Numbered from the stretch's first letter, positions 15,781 through 22,483 are shown. The stretch: 30,352 bases of DNA from Actinomycetes bacterium (GCA_025464025.1 JAODBP010000177.1:1-30352); one strand, 5' to 3'. A program made the numbers and translations. The notes: generated by a model not told the origin, from the letters alone.

Positions 15781-16389
15781 ATGCCCGAGATCGCGCTCCC
15801 CTACTTCCTCTCCCTGCCGGCGACCCCGGGGCCATGGCCCGGCGTGGTCGTGATCCACGAGGGCAACGGCATGAGCCCCCAACTCCTGCGGGTGTGCCAG
15901 CGGCTGGCCGCCGAGGGCTACGCCGCCATCGCACCCGACCTGTTCTTCCGGGTCGGCGGGTCGGGCGGCGCCGACATCCCCACGATGATGGGCGCGGTCC
16001 AGGACGCCGACATCGAGGAGGCGGCGTCGATCCTCCGTGCCGCCGGCGCGGAGAAGCTCGGCATCACCGGCTTCTGCATGGGCGGCCAGTGGTCGTGGCA
16101 CATGGCCACGACGTCGGACACGTTCAGCGCCGCGGCCGGCTTCTACGGCGCCCGCATCTCGACCGAGCTCCACGAGCCGAACTGCCCGACCCTGCTGTTC
16201 TTCGGCGACACCGACGAGTACGTGCCGATGACCGAGATCGAGAAGGTCCGGGCCTTCCACCCGGAGACGTTCGTCTACGAGGGCGCCCAGCACGGCTTCA
16301 TGCGCGACGGCTCGGAGAACTACCACGAGGCGGCCGCCACCGATGCGTGGTCACGGGTGCTCGCCCACTTCGGCGAGCACCTGCTCTAG
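15781..16389 (+). CDS. Dienelactone hydrolase family protein
   Basis: A 202-aa alpha/beta hydrolase. The catalytic triad typical of dienelactone hydrolase is visible: Cys99 in GITGFCMGGQ, Asp145 (or Asp143) in FFGDTDEYVP, and His171 in EGAQHGF. The cap-less, compact length and GVVVIHEGNG near residue 21 also match. Classical members hydrolyse dienelactone in chlorocatechol breakdown, but no other aromatic-degradation gene is present, so the real substrate is unknown. It lies 19 bases after glpK. Its TAG stop shares a CTAG with the convergent ACT protein gene. Confidence 0.88.
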   Translation: MPEIALPYFLSLPATPGPWPGVVVIHEGNGMSPQLLRVCQRLAAEGYAAIAPDLFFRVGGSGGADIPTMMGAVQDADIEEAASILRAAGAEKLGITGFCMGGQWSWHMATTSDTFSAAAGFYGARISTELHEPNCPTLLFFGDTDEYVPMTEIEKVRAFHPETFVYEGAQHGFMRDGSENYHEAAATDAWSRVLAHFGEHLL

Positions 16390-17066
16390 GCGAGGCTGGA
16401 GGGGTGCCGGGCCTGTGAGTCGCGGACGACGACCTCGGTCCAGCGGGTGTCGGCGATGCGGGCGAGGGCGGCCACCTGACGACGCTCCCTCCCGCGCAGG
16501 GGGCGCCCCGATCGCCCGAGCACCAGGCTGAGCCGAGCCGAGGGCAGCGGCGCCCAGGCCACGTCGGCCGGGCCGGTCTCGTGGGCGGCGACCCGGGCCG
16601 AGGACCGGCTGCCCTCGACGAAGGCCTCCAGCCAGGCGGCGGGCGGCACCGGGCCGGCGCCCGACTTGATCGACGGCTCGTCGAGATCGACGATCGCGGC
16701 CCACTCGGCGTTGAAGTCGTGCATCGCGTGCTGGACGAGCAGGCTCAGCAGGTCGGCAACCGAGGATGCGCCGACGAGCATGGCGGCCGTCTCGAGGGCG
16801 GCCAGACGCGGATCGCGGAGCGACTCGGCGGCCGGGCGCACGTCCTCGACGTCGACACCGTCGACGGCGCTGATCTCGGACAGCAGGAGCGGCAGCAGCG
16901 ACGCATCCGGGAGCTGGACGACCAGCTCGTCGATGGCGCGGCCGGCGCCGCGCTCGAGGATGTCGATGCCGACCACGTCGCCGCGGACGGCGCCGATGCG
17001 GCTGGCGACCTGACCCAGCGCACCGGGTCGGTCAGGCATCCACACGCGAACGACGAAGCTCTCCAC
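16386..17066 (-). CDS. ACT-domain regulatory protein with GAF-like C-terminus
   Basis: A 226-aa protein. Residues 3-75 form an ACT domain (VVRVWMPDRPGALGQVASRI, then VVGIDILERG), a fold that usually binds amino acids or small ligands. Residues about 90-215 look like a degenerate GAF-type sensor: LETAAMLVGASSVADLLSLL, then AEWAAIVDLDEP and RLSLVLGRSGRPLRGRERRQ. No catalytic or DNA-binding domain is present, so it is probably a ligand-sensing partner. The start is GTG 17066, with a TAGCCT hexamer 7 nt upstream. It lies 57 nt after plsC on the same strand. I do not know its target. Confidence 0.72.
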   Translation of the reverse strand: MESFVVRVWMPDRPGALGQVASRIGAVRGDVVGIDILERGAGRAIDELVVQLPDASLLPLLLSEISAVDGVDVEDVRPAAESLRDPRLAALETAAMLVGASSVADLLSLLVQHAMHDFNAEWAAIVDLDEPSIKSGAGPVPPAAWLEAFVEGSRSSARVAAHETGPADVAWAPLPSARLSLVLGRSGRPLRGRERRQVAALARIADTRWTEVVVRDSQARHPSSLA

Positions 17067-17073
17067 GGGCCTC

Positions 17074-17079
17074 AGGCTA
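17074..17079 (-). promoter_or_regulatory. -10 hexamer of the ACT protein gene
   Basis: On the minus strand, TAGCCT ends 7 nt before the GTG at 17066, with no Shine-Dalgarno sequence. Confidence 0.5.
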
Positions 17080-17123
17080 CGGACGACGCATAAACGGGGT
17101 GTTTCCGCGTCGCGAACGCTCGA

Positions 17124-17840
17124 TCACCGAGCCGGCTCGAGCTCCGGCAGGGGTGGGCCGCTCAGGACGGGGGTGGCCTCGGGCTCGATGACCGCCTCCT
17201 CACCCCGCTTGCAGTAGCGCGCGACGTAGGTCTGGCCCGACAGCCGGCGCAGCTCGTACATGATCTCGTCGGTCACCTGGCGCAGCGCCAGGCGGTCGTC
17301 GGCGGCGTAGCTGTCGAAGTGCATCGGCGGCGAGATCCGGATGGTGATGGGCCGGAACAGGTTGGGCCAGACCTGGCCGATGGGCTGGGCCTCCTTGGTG
17401 CCGATCATGGCCACCGCCAGCACGGGGACCCGGTTCTCGATGGCCAGGCGGGCGACGCCGGTGCGACCCCGGTAGAGGCAGCCGTCGGGCGAGCGGGTGC
17501 CCTCGGGGTAGATGCCGAACAGGTGGCCGTCCTTGAGCACCTCGGCGGCCGACTCGAGCGCCCGCATCGAGGCCGGGCCGCCGCCCCGCTTGATCGGGAT
17601 CTGGCCCATGGCCCGGAAGAACCACGCCGTCTTCGGGTCGTCGAAGTACTCGGCCTTGGCCACGAACGTGAGTCGGCGCCGGAGCACGAGCGGGAGGAAG
17701 ATCGAGTCGCAGAACGACACGTGGTTCGACGCGAGGATCGCCGGCCCGTCGGTGGGCACGTGCTCCATGCCCTCGACCCGGACCCGGAAGAAGAAGCGCA
17801 GCGGGGGTGTGAGCAGCAGCTTCATCACCCAGTACGCCAT
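17124..17840 (-). CDS. plsC: 1-acyl-glycerol-3-phosphate acyltransferase (PlsC family)
   Basis: A 238-aa acyltransferase of phospholipid synthesis, acting at the cytoplasmic membrane face. The catalytic block is SNHVSFCDSIF (His40 and Asp45 of NHx4D). The substrate-binding blocks are PIKRGGG (82-88), YPEGTRSPDG (111-120) and VPVLAVAMIG. The N-terminal LLLTPPLRFFFRV is a probable membrane anchor. The start is ATG 17840, where the protein aligns with family N-termini and a TACCCT hexamer lies 6 nt upstream. From memory, the mycobacterial homologue Rv2182c adjoins the ArsA/TB16.3/FadD15/PimB' cluster found at 25-29 kb here. Its upstream region is now split from tetR by the islet. Confidence 0.9.
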   Translation of the reverse strand: MAYWVMKLLLTPPLRFFFRVRVEGMEHVPTDGPAILASNHVSFCDSIFLPLVLRRRLTFVAKAEYFDDPKTAWFFRAMGQIPIKRGGGPASMRALESAAEVLKDGHLFGIYPEGTRSPDGCLYRGRTGVARLAIENRVPVLAVAMIGTKEAQPIGQVWPNLFRPITIRISPPMHFDSYAADDRLALRQVTDEIMYELRRLSGQTYVARYCKRGEEAVIEPEATPVLSGPPLPELEPAR

Positions 17841-17846
17841 GGCGCG

Positions 17847-17852
17847 AGGGTA
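17847..17852 (-). promoter_or_regulatory. -10 hexamer of plsC
   Basis: On the minus strand, TACCCT ends 6 nt before the ATG at 17840. It lies outside the 27-bp repeat, so the insertion should have left it intact. Confidence 0.5.
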
Positions 17853-17863
17853 GTTCGGGACCC

Positions 17864-17890
17864 GTGCCCGACGCTCCTGCCCGCCTAGGC
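17864..17890. repeat. Left 27-bp direct repeat bounding the islet
   Basis: This stretch, beginning GTGCCCGACGCTCC and ending CCTAGGC, is identical base for base to 20675-20701. The bases on either side differ between copies. It lies in the plsC upstream region and contains no part of a tRNA that I can recognise. Confidence 0.9.
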
Positions 17891-17923
17891 GATCGTTGGG
17901 ACCCCGTTGGTCCCAACGATCGC
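17889..17923 (-). terminator. Strong 15-bp perfect hairpin at the left end of the islet
   Basis: Arms 17889-17903 (GCGATCGTTGGGACC) and 17909-17923 pair perfectly around the 5-base loop CCGTT. It starts 10 bases past the stop of the leftward secreted-protein gene, so it is a good rho-independent-type terminator, although without a T-run. Its outer two bases belong to the 27-bp repeat, so it could also play a part in recombination at the islet end. Confidence 0.65.
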
Positions 17924-17932
17924 GCAGAACGC

Positions 17933-18409
17933 TCAGGCGCTGAGGTACACCGGATTGCTCGTGGACATGCTGCTGCCCTGGAAGTTCGGGTCGTACCAGT
18001 TGATGATGATGCAACCGACCCAGTAGCCGGTCCCGTGCACGCCGGGCAGGGTGTTCTCCGGTGCATAGCGAGTGTGATCGCCCGGTGGAACGTTGTAGTC
18101 AGACCGACCGTTGTTCGCCTTCAGCGTGCAATAGACCGCCAGATTGGCCTCGGTGGGGTTGCTGGGGTACGACGGGCACACGTAGAGCTGCATTACGAAC
18201 GCGACCTCATCGACAGTCGCAGCTCCGCAGTCGAAGTGGCCCTTGACGATGATCCCTCCCGCACCACTCGAGAAGTGCGGGTTGTCGATAGAGGTCGTGC
18301 AACTCGCGGCGAAGGCTGGTGATGACTGCACAATGACCAGCATGGATGCGGCGAGGAGCGACCCCGATAGGCAACGTCCCAGTCGCCGAGCCTTCGGCCT
18401 GATCTTCAC
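17933..18409 (-). CDS. Small secreted cysteine-containing protein, unknown
   Basis: A 158-aa protein. The N-terminus MKIRPKARRLGR is strongly basic, followed by a hydrophobic core (SLLAASMLVIVQ) and a signal-peptidase site after AFA (about residue 34). The mature part of about 124 residues has five cysteines (37, 61, 78, 94, 133), so at least one disulphide is likely, and is rich in Asn, Tyr, Gly and Pro. I recognise no family. The start is GTG 18409 with AGGAG at 18418-18422, 8 nt upstream, a canonical Shine-Dalgarno. It follows the haloperoxidase-like gene by 62 bases on the same strand and is probably co-transcribed, so it may act with that enzyme outside the cell. Confidence 0.75.
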   Translation of the reverse strand: MKIRPKARRLGRCLSGSLLAASMLVIVQSSPAFAASCTTSIDNPHFSSGAGGIIVKGHFDCGAATVDEVAFVMQLYVCPSYPSNPTEANLAVYCTLKANNGRSDYNVPPGDHTRYAPENTLPGVHGTGYWVGCIIINWYDPNFQGSSMSTSNPVYLSA

Positions 18410-18417
18410 GGCTCACT

Positions 18418-18422
18418 CTCCT
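18418..18422 (-). promoter_or_regulatory. Shine-Dalgarno of the small secreted protein
   Basis: AGGAG on the minus strand, 8 nt before GTG 18409. It fixes this start codon and contrasts with the host genes, which mostly lack such a site. Confidence 0.6.
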
Positions 18423-18471
18423 ATGTCGTTGTTGTGGGTTCAGGATCCGCACGCGGTCCATGCGGGATTGG

Positions 18472-19827
18472 TCAGCGTGTCCGCACTCGGCTGAGAACGA
18501 GCCCACCGATCGAGGTGCCCTGGCGGAAGCCCACCTCGATGGCAAGCGGGTAGTGGATTCCGCCGTACAAGCGCGACCTGGCAGCCTCCATGGCCGCCTG
18601 GTTGAACGACTGGAAGTACCGCGCCGGGATGTCCCGAACGGCGTGCGTGTCGTCGCGGTACGGATGGTCGCCGAGGACGCGGCTGAGGACCTTCGCTGCT
18701 GCGGCGGAGGCCACCGAGTGACCCGAGGTGTGCTCGGGGAACATCGGGGTCGGAACGAAGGTCTCCCAGGATCGGTCGATGTAGCGGCGGATGTAGGTGA
18801 CCGGCCGCATCGTCAGGATCCGGTACTTCCACGTCCAGCAGTTGACGAACGAGTCGTGGAGGGCGATGCCTGCCATGGCGTACGCCTCGAGCGCGGGACC
18901 GAGGGAAACCGAACGCGCCTCGCAGGCTTGGCGGACGATCATCATCCAGTGGCCCGACGGCAATCCCGACGGGCCAGGGTTGTCGCTCCAAAACGTTGCA
19001 ATCGCCTTCTGGCTGTCGGTCAGCGCTCGACTGGTCTCGTAGACGACGGTCGCCTGGCGATGGAACTCCGACGCGGGATCGCGGGAATACGACGGGCGAG
19101 CGTCCGGCTCGACCTCGGCCGCTGATCGAAGGGCCATGGGCCGAACCTGATGCCAGTACGGCTCGACCGGTCCGCTCATGTTCAAGGGACCAGGGGTCGG
19201 CTCCCACAGGCCCACCCCGATGCGGTATGCGTAGGGCAGGTCGACCAGCTCCTCGTACCCGTCGCCGGCGATCCACGCGTTGACGGAGTGAGCAACGGCT
19301 CGGCCGTACACATCCGACGCCGCGAGGACATCGGAGGGGACGCCGGCGTCCATCTGTTCACGGACCACGGCGCGATGCAGCGCGTAGATCGACCGGCGCT
19401 GCGACTCGTCGACGAGGAGCCGTCGGGTCACCTGGAGCGCCGCAGCCGAGACGACCGCATCCCAACTCACCTTGTCGGGCGGCAGGGGCACGGACCCTCC
19501 GAGCTCCTTCAGCTGGCCCCGCAGCGACCTCCGTCCACCGAAGGCCGGAACCGTTGCCTCATACATCGCAATGGCGAGGTAGGCGTAGACCCTTGCGGCG
19601 TTCGGAGGGCTGAGACGCGACGCGAGCACGGTCTGGTAGAGCGTCGACATCCAACGGTGAGCGGTGTCCGCGGTGAGCGCGCCAACCTCACCAGCCACAG
19701 CTTCCGGCACCGAACTCGTTCCTGACCGGAAGGGCCCGTCGAGGCCGACCAGGCCGGGCTGCCTGAGGAGAGGCGCGACAGCTGCAGCACCACCGAGCTG
19801 AAGGAACCGCCGTCTCGTTGCCACCAT
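18472..19827 (-). CDS. Tat-exported vanadium-dependent haloperoxidase-like enzyme
   Basis: A 451-aa protein. The N-terminus TRRRFLQLGGAAAVAP is a twin-arginine signal, so it is exported folded. The vanadate/phosphate-binding set of the haloperoxidase/PAP2 fold is complete: Lys334 and Arg341 (KYRILTMRP), Ser368-Gly369-His370 (FPEHTSGHS), and Arg419 and His425 (SRLYGGIHYP), with the spacing of fungal chloroperoxidase Lys353/Arg360/Ser402-His404/Arg490/His496. Phe363 occupies the Phe397 position of chloroperoxidase. It could oxidise halides with peroxide, or be a phosphatase of the same fold. The start is ATG 19827, with GGAG at 6 nt; an upstream extension of the frame lacks a signal. It is the first gene of a leftward pair. 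Confidence 0.85.
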   Translation of the reverse strand: MVATRRRFLQLGGAAAVAPLLRQPGLVGLDGPFRSGTSSVPEAVAGEVGALTADTAHRWMSTLYQTVLASRLSPPNAARVYAYLAIAMYEATVPAFGGRRSLRGQLKELGGSVPLPPDKVSWDAVVSAAALQVTRRLLVDESQRRSIYALHRAVVREQMDAGVPSDVLAASDVYGRAVAHSVNAWIAGDGYEELVDLPYAYRIGVGLWEPTPGPLNMSGPVEPYWHQVRPMALRSAAEVEPDARPSYSRDPASEFHRQATVVYETSRALTDSQKAIATFWSDNPGPSGLPSGHWMMIVRQACEARSVSLGPALEAYAMAGIALHDSFVNCWTWKYRILTMRPVTYIRRYIDRSWETFVPTPMFPEHTSGHSVASAAAAKVLSRVLGDHPYRDDTHAVRDIPARYFQSFNQAAMEAARSRLYGGIHYPLAIEVGFRQGTSIGGLVLSRVRTR

Positions 19828-20072
19828 TGCCAACTCCGTTCCGGGCCGATGGGTTGATCCCCGGACGGTAAGTGGAGGGTGGAGATCTGAATAGAGGTTC
19901 ACTGAAAAGGCCAAGAACGAAGCGGGCCTTGTAGTCAAAGAAGACGGGCCATCGCTAGTTCGATGTGGGCATAGCTTCCGACCCCGAGGTCAAGTCCACA
20001 ATTCGCCATGGTTCAGCAACGAATGCTCGTCGGGGGCGCCCATTCGTCTGCTGCGACGAAAGGAGCGAGGCA
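19828..20072. other. Divergent regulatory region inside the islet
   Basis: About 245 bases, clearly less GC-rich than the flanks, between the leftward haloperoxidase-like gene and the rightward HTH gene. It holds GGAG (19834-19837) for the left gene and AAAGGAG (20059-20065) for the right gene. I see no strong palindrome or host-type hexamer adjacent to either start. Being next to a stand-alone regulator gene, it is the natural place for that protein's operator. Confidence 0.45.
20059..20065 (+). promoter_or_regulatory. Shine-Dalgarno selecting TTG 20073
   Basis: AAAGGAG lies 7 nt before an in-frame TTG. It is the best ribosome site in the region and favours the 96-aa form of the HTH protein over a start at GTG 19965. 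Confidence 0.55.
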
Positions 20073-20363
20073 TTGCCTGCAGAAGTAGGCCCGACCAACC
20101 CCCGGACATCCGTGCCAACCAGCTATTCGAACATCCCGCAGGAGGTGATCCTCCTCGCCTGTGCCGCGAGTCGACTGACCCCTCGGCAGATGCGAATCGT
20201 CCTCGACATCGTCGACGGCACATCACTCCGCGCCGAGGCCCGGCGGCTCGGCGTCTCGTTGAGCACCGTCAAGCGCGAGATCAGAGCGGCCGGCGCCGCG
20301 CTAGGCATAGCGTCGAGAGACGAGCTCGTCGTGACGATGTGCCATCCACGGCGAGGCGAATGA
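20073..20363 (+). CDS. Stand-alone LuxR/GerE-type HTH protein
   Basis: A 96-aa protein from TTG 20073; the frame extends back to GTG 19965 (132 aa), but that extra part looks non-coding. The C-terminal two thirds are a LuxR-type helix-turn-helix: LTPRQMRIVLDIVDGTSLRA, then RRLGVSLSTVKREIRAAGAA and LGIASRDELV. There is no receiver or autoinducer-binding domain, so it resembles small GerE-like regulators that act without phosphorylation. It is divergent from the haloperoxidase-like gene and probably controls it; this is inference from layout. Its stop overlaps an ATG of the next frame (ATGA at 20360-20363), so the two are likely coupled. Confidence 0.68.
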   Translation: MPAEVGPTNPRTSVPTSYSNIPQEVILLACAASRLTPRQMRIVLDIVDGTSLRAEARRLGVSLSTVKREIRAAGAALGIASRDELVVTMCHPRRGE

Positions 20364-20364
20364 C

Positions 20365-20369
20365 AGGAG
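20365..20369 (+). promoter_or_regulatory. Shine-Dalgarno of the last islet gene
   Basis: AGGAG lies 8 nt before ATG 20378, supporting that start over the ATGA-overlapping ATG at 20360. Confidence 0.5.
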
Positions 20370-20377
20370 TGAGCGCG

Positions 20378-20674
20378 ATGAGCCCCAACGCTCGAGCTGT
20401 GGACCCTCGGACCATGGAGTGGCGACGTACACCGGTGGCCTTCCAAGTTCGCATCTGGCATGCCACCCCTGCCCCCACGGCTGGGACCCAAGGCTGGCGG
20501 TCGGACGACTGGGAGCTCGACGGGGGTGACGTGAAGCAGGTGCTCCATTGGGCCGAGGAGCGCGCCGCTGGTGACCGGTTCACCATCTCGGCGGTGGTGG
20601 ACGACACCAGTGGGCGTGGCGAGATCCTCATCTATGGGGAGGACCCGACCCGGCCGCAGGCATCATCGGTCTGA
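20378..20674 (+). CDS. Unknown small protein at the islet's right end
   Basis: A 98-aa protein (104 aa if started at ATG 20360). No signal peptide or membrane segment is present. The recognisable pattern is VAFQVRIWHA, a glycine-bearing loop, DDWELDGGDVKQVLHWAEER, FTISAVVDD and GEILIYGEDPTR, an alpha/beta arrangement with alternating strands. From memory it resembles small uncharacterised actinobacterial proteins; I cannot give a function. Translation is probably coupled to the HTH gene. Its TGA stop (20672-20674) directly abuts the right 27-bp repeat with no bases between, so the islet ends exactly at this gene. Confidence 0.62.
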   Translation: MSPNARAVDPRTMEWRRTPVAFQVRIWHATPAPTAGTQGWRSDDWELDGGDVKQVLHWAEERAAGDRFTISAVVDDTSGRGEILIYGEDPTRPQASSV

Positions 20675-20701
20675 GTGCCCGACGCTCCTGCCCGCCTAGG
20701 C
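20675..20701. repeat. Right 27-bp direct repeat bounding the islet
   Basis: Identical to 17864-17890. This copy includes the first five bases of the tetR -10 hexamer (20697-20702), so it is probably the functional, native promoter copy. Confidence 0.9.
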
Positions 20702-20702
20702 T
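20697..20702 (+). promoter_or_regulatory. -10 hexamer of the tetR gene
   Basis: TAGGCT ends 7 nt before GTG 20710. In the left repeat copy the last base is G, so that copy is not a match. Confidence 0.5.
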
Positions 20703-20709
20703 CTCGGCT

Positions 20710-21321
20710 GTGACGCGGAAGCTCACGACCCGGGGGGAAGCGCGGCGGCGGCAGCTGCTCGACCACGCCACGCGCCTGTTCGCCGACCAGGGGTACCACC
20801 AGACCTCGGTCGCCGACATCGTCGCCGGGGTGGGTGGCGGCAAGGGCGTCTTCTACTGGTACTTCGAGTCGAAGGAGCAGCTCTTCCTCGAAGTGCTGGC
20901 CCAGGCCCAGCACGACCTGTGGTCGGTGCAGCAGGCCGCCGTCGAGGACGAGCCCGACCCGGTGCTCCGCATCGAGCGCGGCATCCGGGGCGCGCTCTCG
21001 TGGTTGGAGGCGAACCGCCACGTGCTGGCCGTGTTCCAGCTCGCCGCCACCGACACCACGTTCGTGGGAGCCCTGCGCGCCGGCGAGGAGCTCATGGCCG
21101 CGCAGCTGGCCACCGACCTGAAGGACGGCATCGTCTCGGGCCGCATCCCCGACGGCGACCCCTTCGTGCTGGCCCATGCCGTGCTCGGCGCCGTCGAGGC
21201 GCTCGCCCACACGTTCCTCGGGCGCGAGGGCGCGTGGGACGACGGCGTGGCCGACACCGCCGTGGCGTTCTGCCTCGGCGGGCTGCTGGCTACCCGTCGA
21301 GGTGGGTCAGCGTCGTCCTGA
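20710..21321 (+). CDS. TetR-family transcriptional regulator
   Basis: A 203-aa regulator. The N-terminal helix-turn-helix is typical: RRRQLLDHATRLFADQGYHQ, TSVADIVAGVGGGKGVFYWY and FESKEQLFLEVL (residues about 11-57). The rest is a helical ligand-binding domain of unknown specificity. The start is GTG 20710, with a leaderless-type promoter inside the right 27-bp repeat. Before the islet arrived it would have been divergent from plsC at 58 bases, so it may have controlled plsC or itself; insertion would have moved any shared operator by about 2.8 kb. Its 3' end overlaps the convergent aminotransferase gene by 32 bases. Confidence 0.88.
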   Translation: MTRKLTTRGEARRRQLLDHATRLFADQGYHQTSVADIVAGVGGGKGVFYWYFESKEQLFLEVLAQAQHDLWSVQQAAVEDEPDPVLRIERGIRGALSWLEANRHVLAVFQLAATDTTFVGALRAGEELMAAQLATDLKDGIVSGRIPDGDPFVLAHAVLGAVEALAHTFLGREGAWDDGVADTAVAFCLGGLLATRRGGSASS

Positions 21322-22477
21322 GGTTGCGGATGGCCTGGTGCGTCCGCTGCTCGTTCTCGATGAGGGCGAACCGGACGTAGCCCTCGCCGCCCGGCCCGAA
21401 GCCCATGCCGGGCGACGCCGCCACGTGGGCCTCGGTCACCAGCATCTTCGAGAACTCGAACGACCCCATGTGGGCGTAGGCCTCGGGCACGGGAGCCCAG
21501 ACGAACATCGTCCCCTTCGGCTTCGGGAAGTGCCAGCCGATCTTGTCGAGCCCCTCGCACAGCACGTCGCGACGGCTCTGGTAGATCTCCCGGACCTCCT
21601 TGGGGTGGTCCTGGGCCTCGTTCAGCGTCACGGTCGCGGCGATCTGGATGGGCTGGAACGTGCCGTAGTCGAGGTAGCTCTTGAGCTTGGCCAGGGCGCC
21701 GATCACCTCGGCGTTGCCGGCCATGCAGGCCACCCGCCAGCCGGCCATCGAGAACGACTTCGTCATCGAGTACAGCTCGACGGCGCACTCCTTCGCCCCC
21801 TCGGCCTGCAGGATCGAGGGCGGCTCGTAGCCGTCGAAGCCGAGCTCGGCATAGGCGTTGTCGTGCACGACGATCACGTCGTTGGCCCGGGCGAAGTCGA
21901 CGACCCGCTGGAAGAACGGCAGTTCGACGCACTGGGTCGTCGGGTTGTGCGGGAACGACAGCACGATGACCCGGGCCTTGGGCCACGAGGACTCGTAACG
22001 CTCGACGAGGGCGTCGAAGAACTGGTCGTCGGTCTGGTTGATGCCGACCGGCAGGTCGCGCACGTTGGCCCCGGCGAACAGCGGGCCCCAGATGTGGATC
22101 GGGTACGACGGCGACGGCACCAGGGCGCAGTCGCCCGGGCCCAGCAGCACCCACATGAGGTGGCTGAATCCCTCCTTGGCCCCGATCGTGGTGATGACCT
22201 CGGTCTCGGGGTCGAGGCGCACGTTCCACTTGCGGAGGTACAGGTCGGCGAAGGCCTCTCGCAGCTTCGGGATGCCCTTCGACTGGCTGTAGCGGTGGTT
22301 CTTGGAGGCGTGCGCCGCCTCGGCCAGCTTGTCGACGGCGATGTCGGGCGACGGCAGGTCGGGGTTGCCGAAGCCGAAGTCGATCACGTCTGCGCCGTCC
22401 CGGCGTGCCTCCTTCACGAGCCCGGTGATGACACCGAGGACGTAGGGGGGCATGCCATTGATCCGGCGGAACTCCAT
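21290..22477 (-). CDS. alaC: Alanine aminotransferase, AlaC type
   Basis: A 395-aa fold-type I PLP aminotransferase. It follows E. coli AlaC closely along its length: INGMPPYVLGVI, IDFGFGNPDLPSP, HRYSQSKGIPKLR, TTIGAKEGFSHLM, PSPSYPIHIWG, FPHNPTTQCVE (Asn178), HDNAYAELGFDGY (Asp206, Tyr209), SMTKSFSMAGWRV (PLP Lys240), KSYLDYGTFQPIQ and RFALIENEQR (Arg for the substrate carboxylate). It should interconvert pyruvate and glutamate with alanine and 2-oxoglutarate. The start is ATG 22477, matched by a TACGAT hexamer 6 nt upstream. Comparison with AlaC is from memory. Confidence 0.9.
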   Translation of the reverse strand: MEFRRINGMPPYVLGVITGLVKEARRDGADVIDFGFGNPDLPSPDIAVDKLAEAAHASKNHRYSQSKGIPKLREAFADLYLRKWNVRLDPETEVITTIGAKEGFSHLMWVLLGPGDCALVPSPSYPIHIWGPLFAGANVRDLPVGINQTDDQFFDALVERYESSWPKARVIVLSFPHNPTTQCVELPFFQRVVDFARANDVIVVHDNAYAELGFDGYEPPSILQAEGAKECAVELYSMTKSFSMAGWRVACMAGNAEVIGALAKLKSYLDYGTFQPIQIAATVTLNEAQDHPKEVREIYQSRRDVLCEGLDKIGWHFPKPKGTMFVWAPVPEAYAHMGSFEFSKMLVTEAHVAASPGMGFGPGGEGYVRFALIENEQRTHQAIRNLRTTLTHLDG

Positions 22478-22483
22478 GCCCCG

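Larger units (their letters stand above)
17864..20701. mobile_element. Putative acquired islet between 27-bp direct repeats
   Basis: About 2.8 kb with four genes: a secreted small protein and a haloperoxidase-like enzyme leftward, an HTH protein and an unknown protein rightward. Evidence for insertion: perfect 27-bp direct repeats at both ends; lower G+C inside (38/60 and 36/60 in the lines at 18121 and 18961, against 43/60 at 17161); Shine-Dalgarno starts inside against leaderless-type starts outside; and restoration of a 58-bp divergent plsC/tetR promoter region when one repeat and the insert are removed. There is no integrase or transposase inside. The repeat is too long for a usual transposon target duplication, so site-specific integration in trans or recombination is more likely. 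Confidence 0.65.

Noticed and set aside
19965..20072. N-terminal extension of the HTH protein from GTG 19965
   Set aside because: No ribosome site before it and no domain-like sequence; AAAGGAG before TTG 20073 is much better.
17864..20701. Islet as a transposon or classical insertion sequence
   Set aside because: No transposase, no terminal inverted repeats, and a 27-bp direct repeat is too long for a usual target-site duplication.
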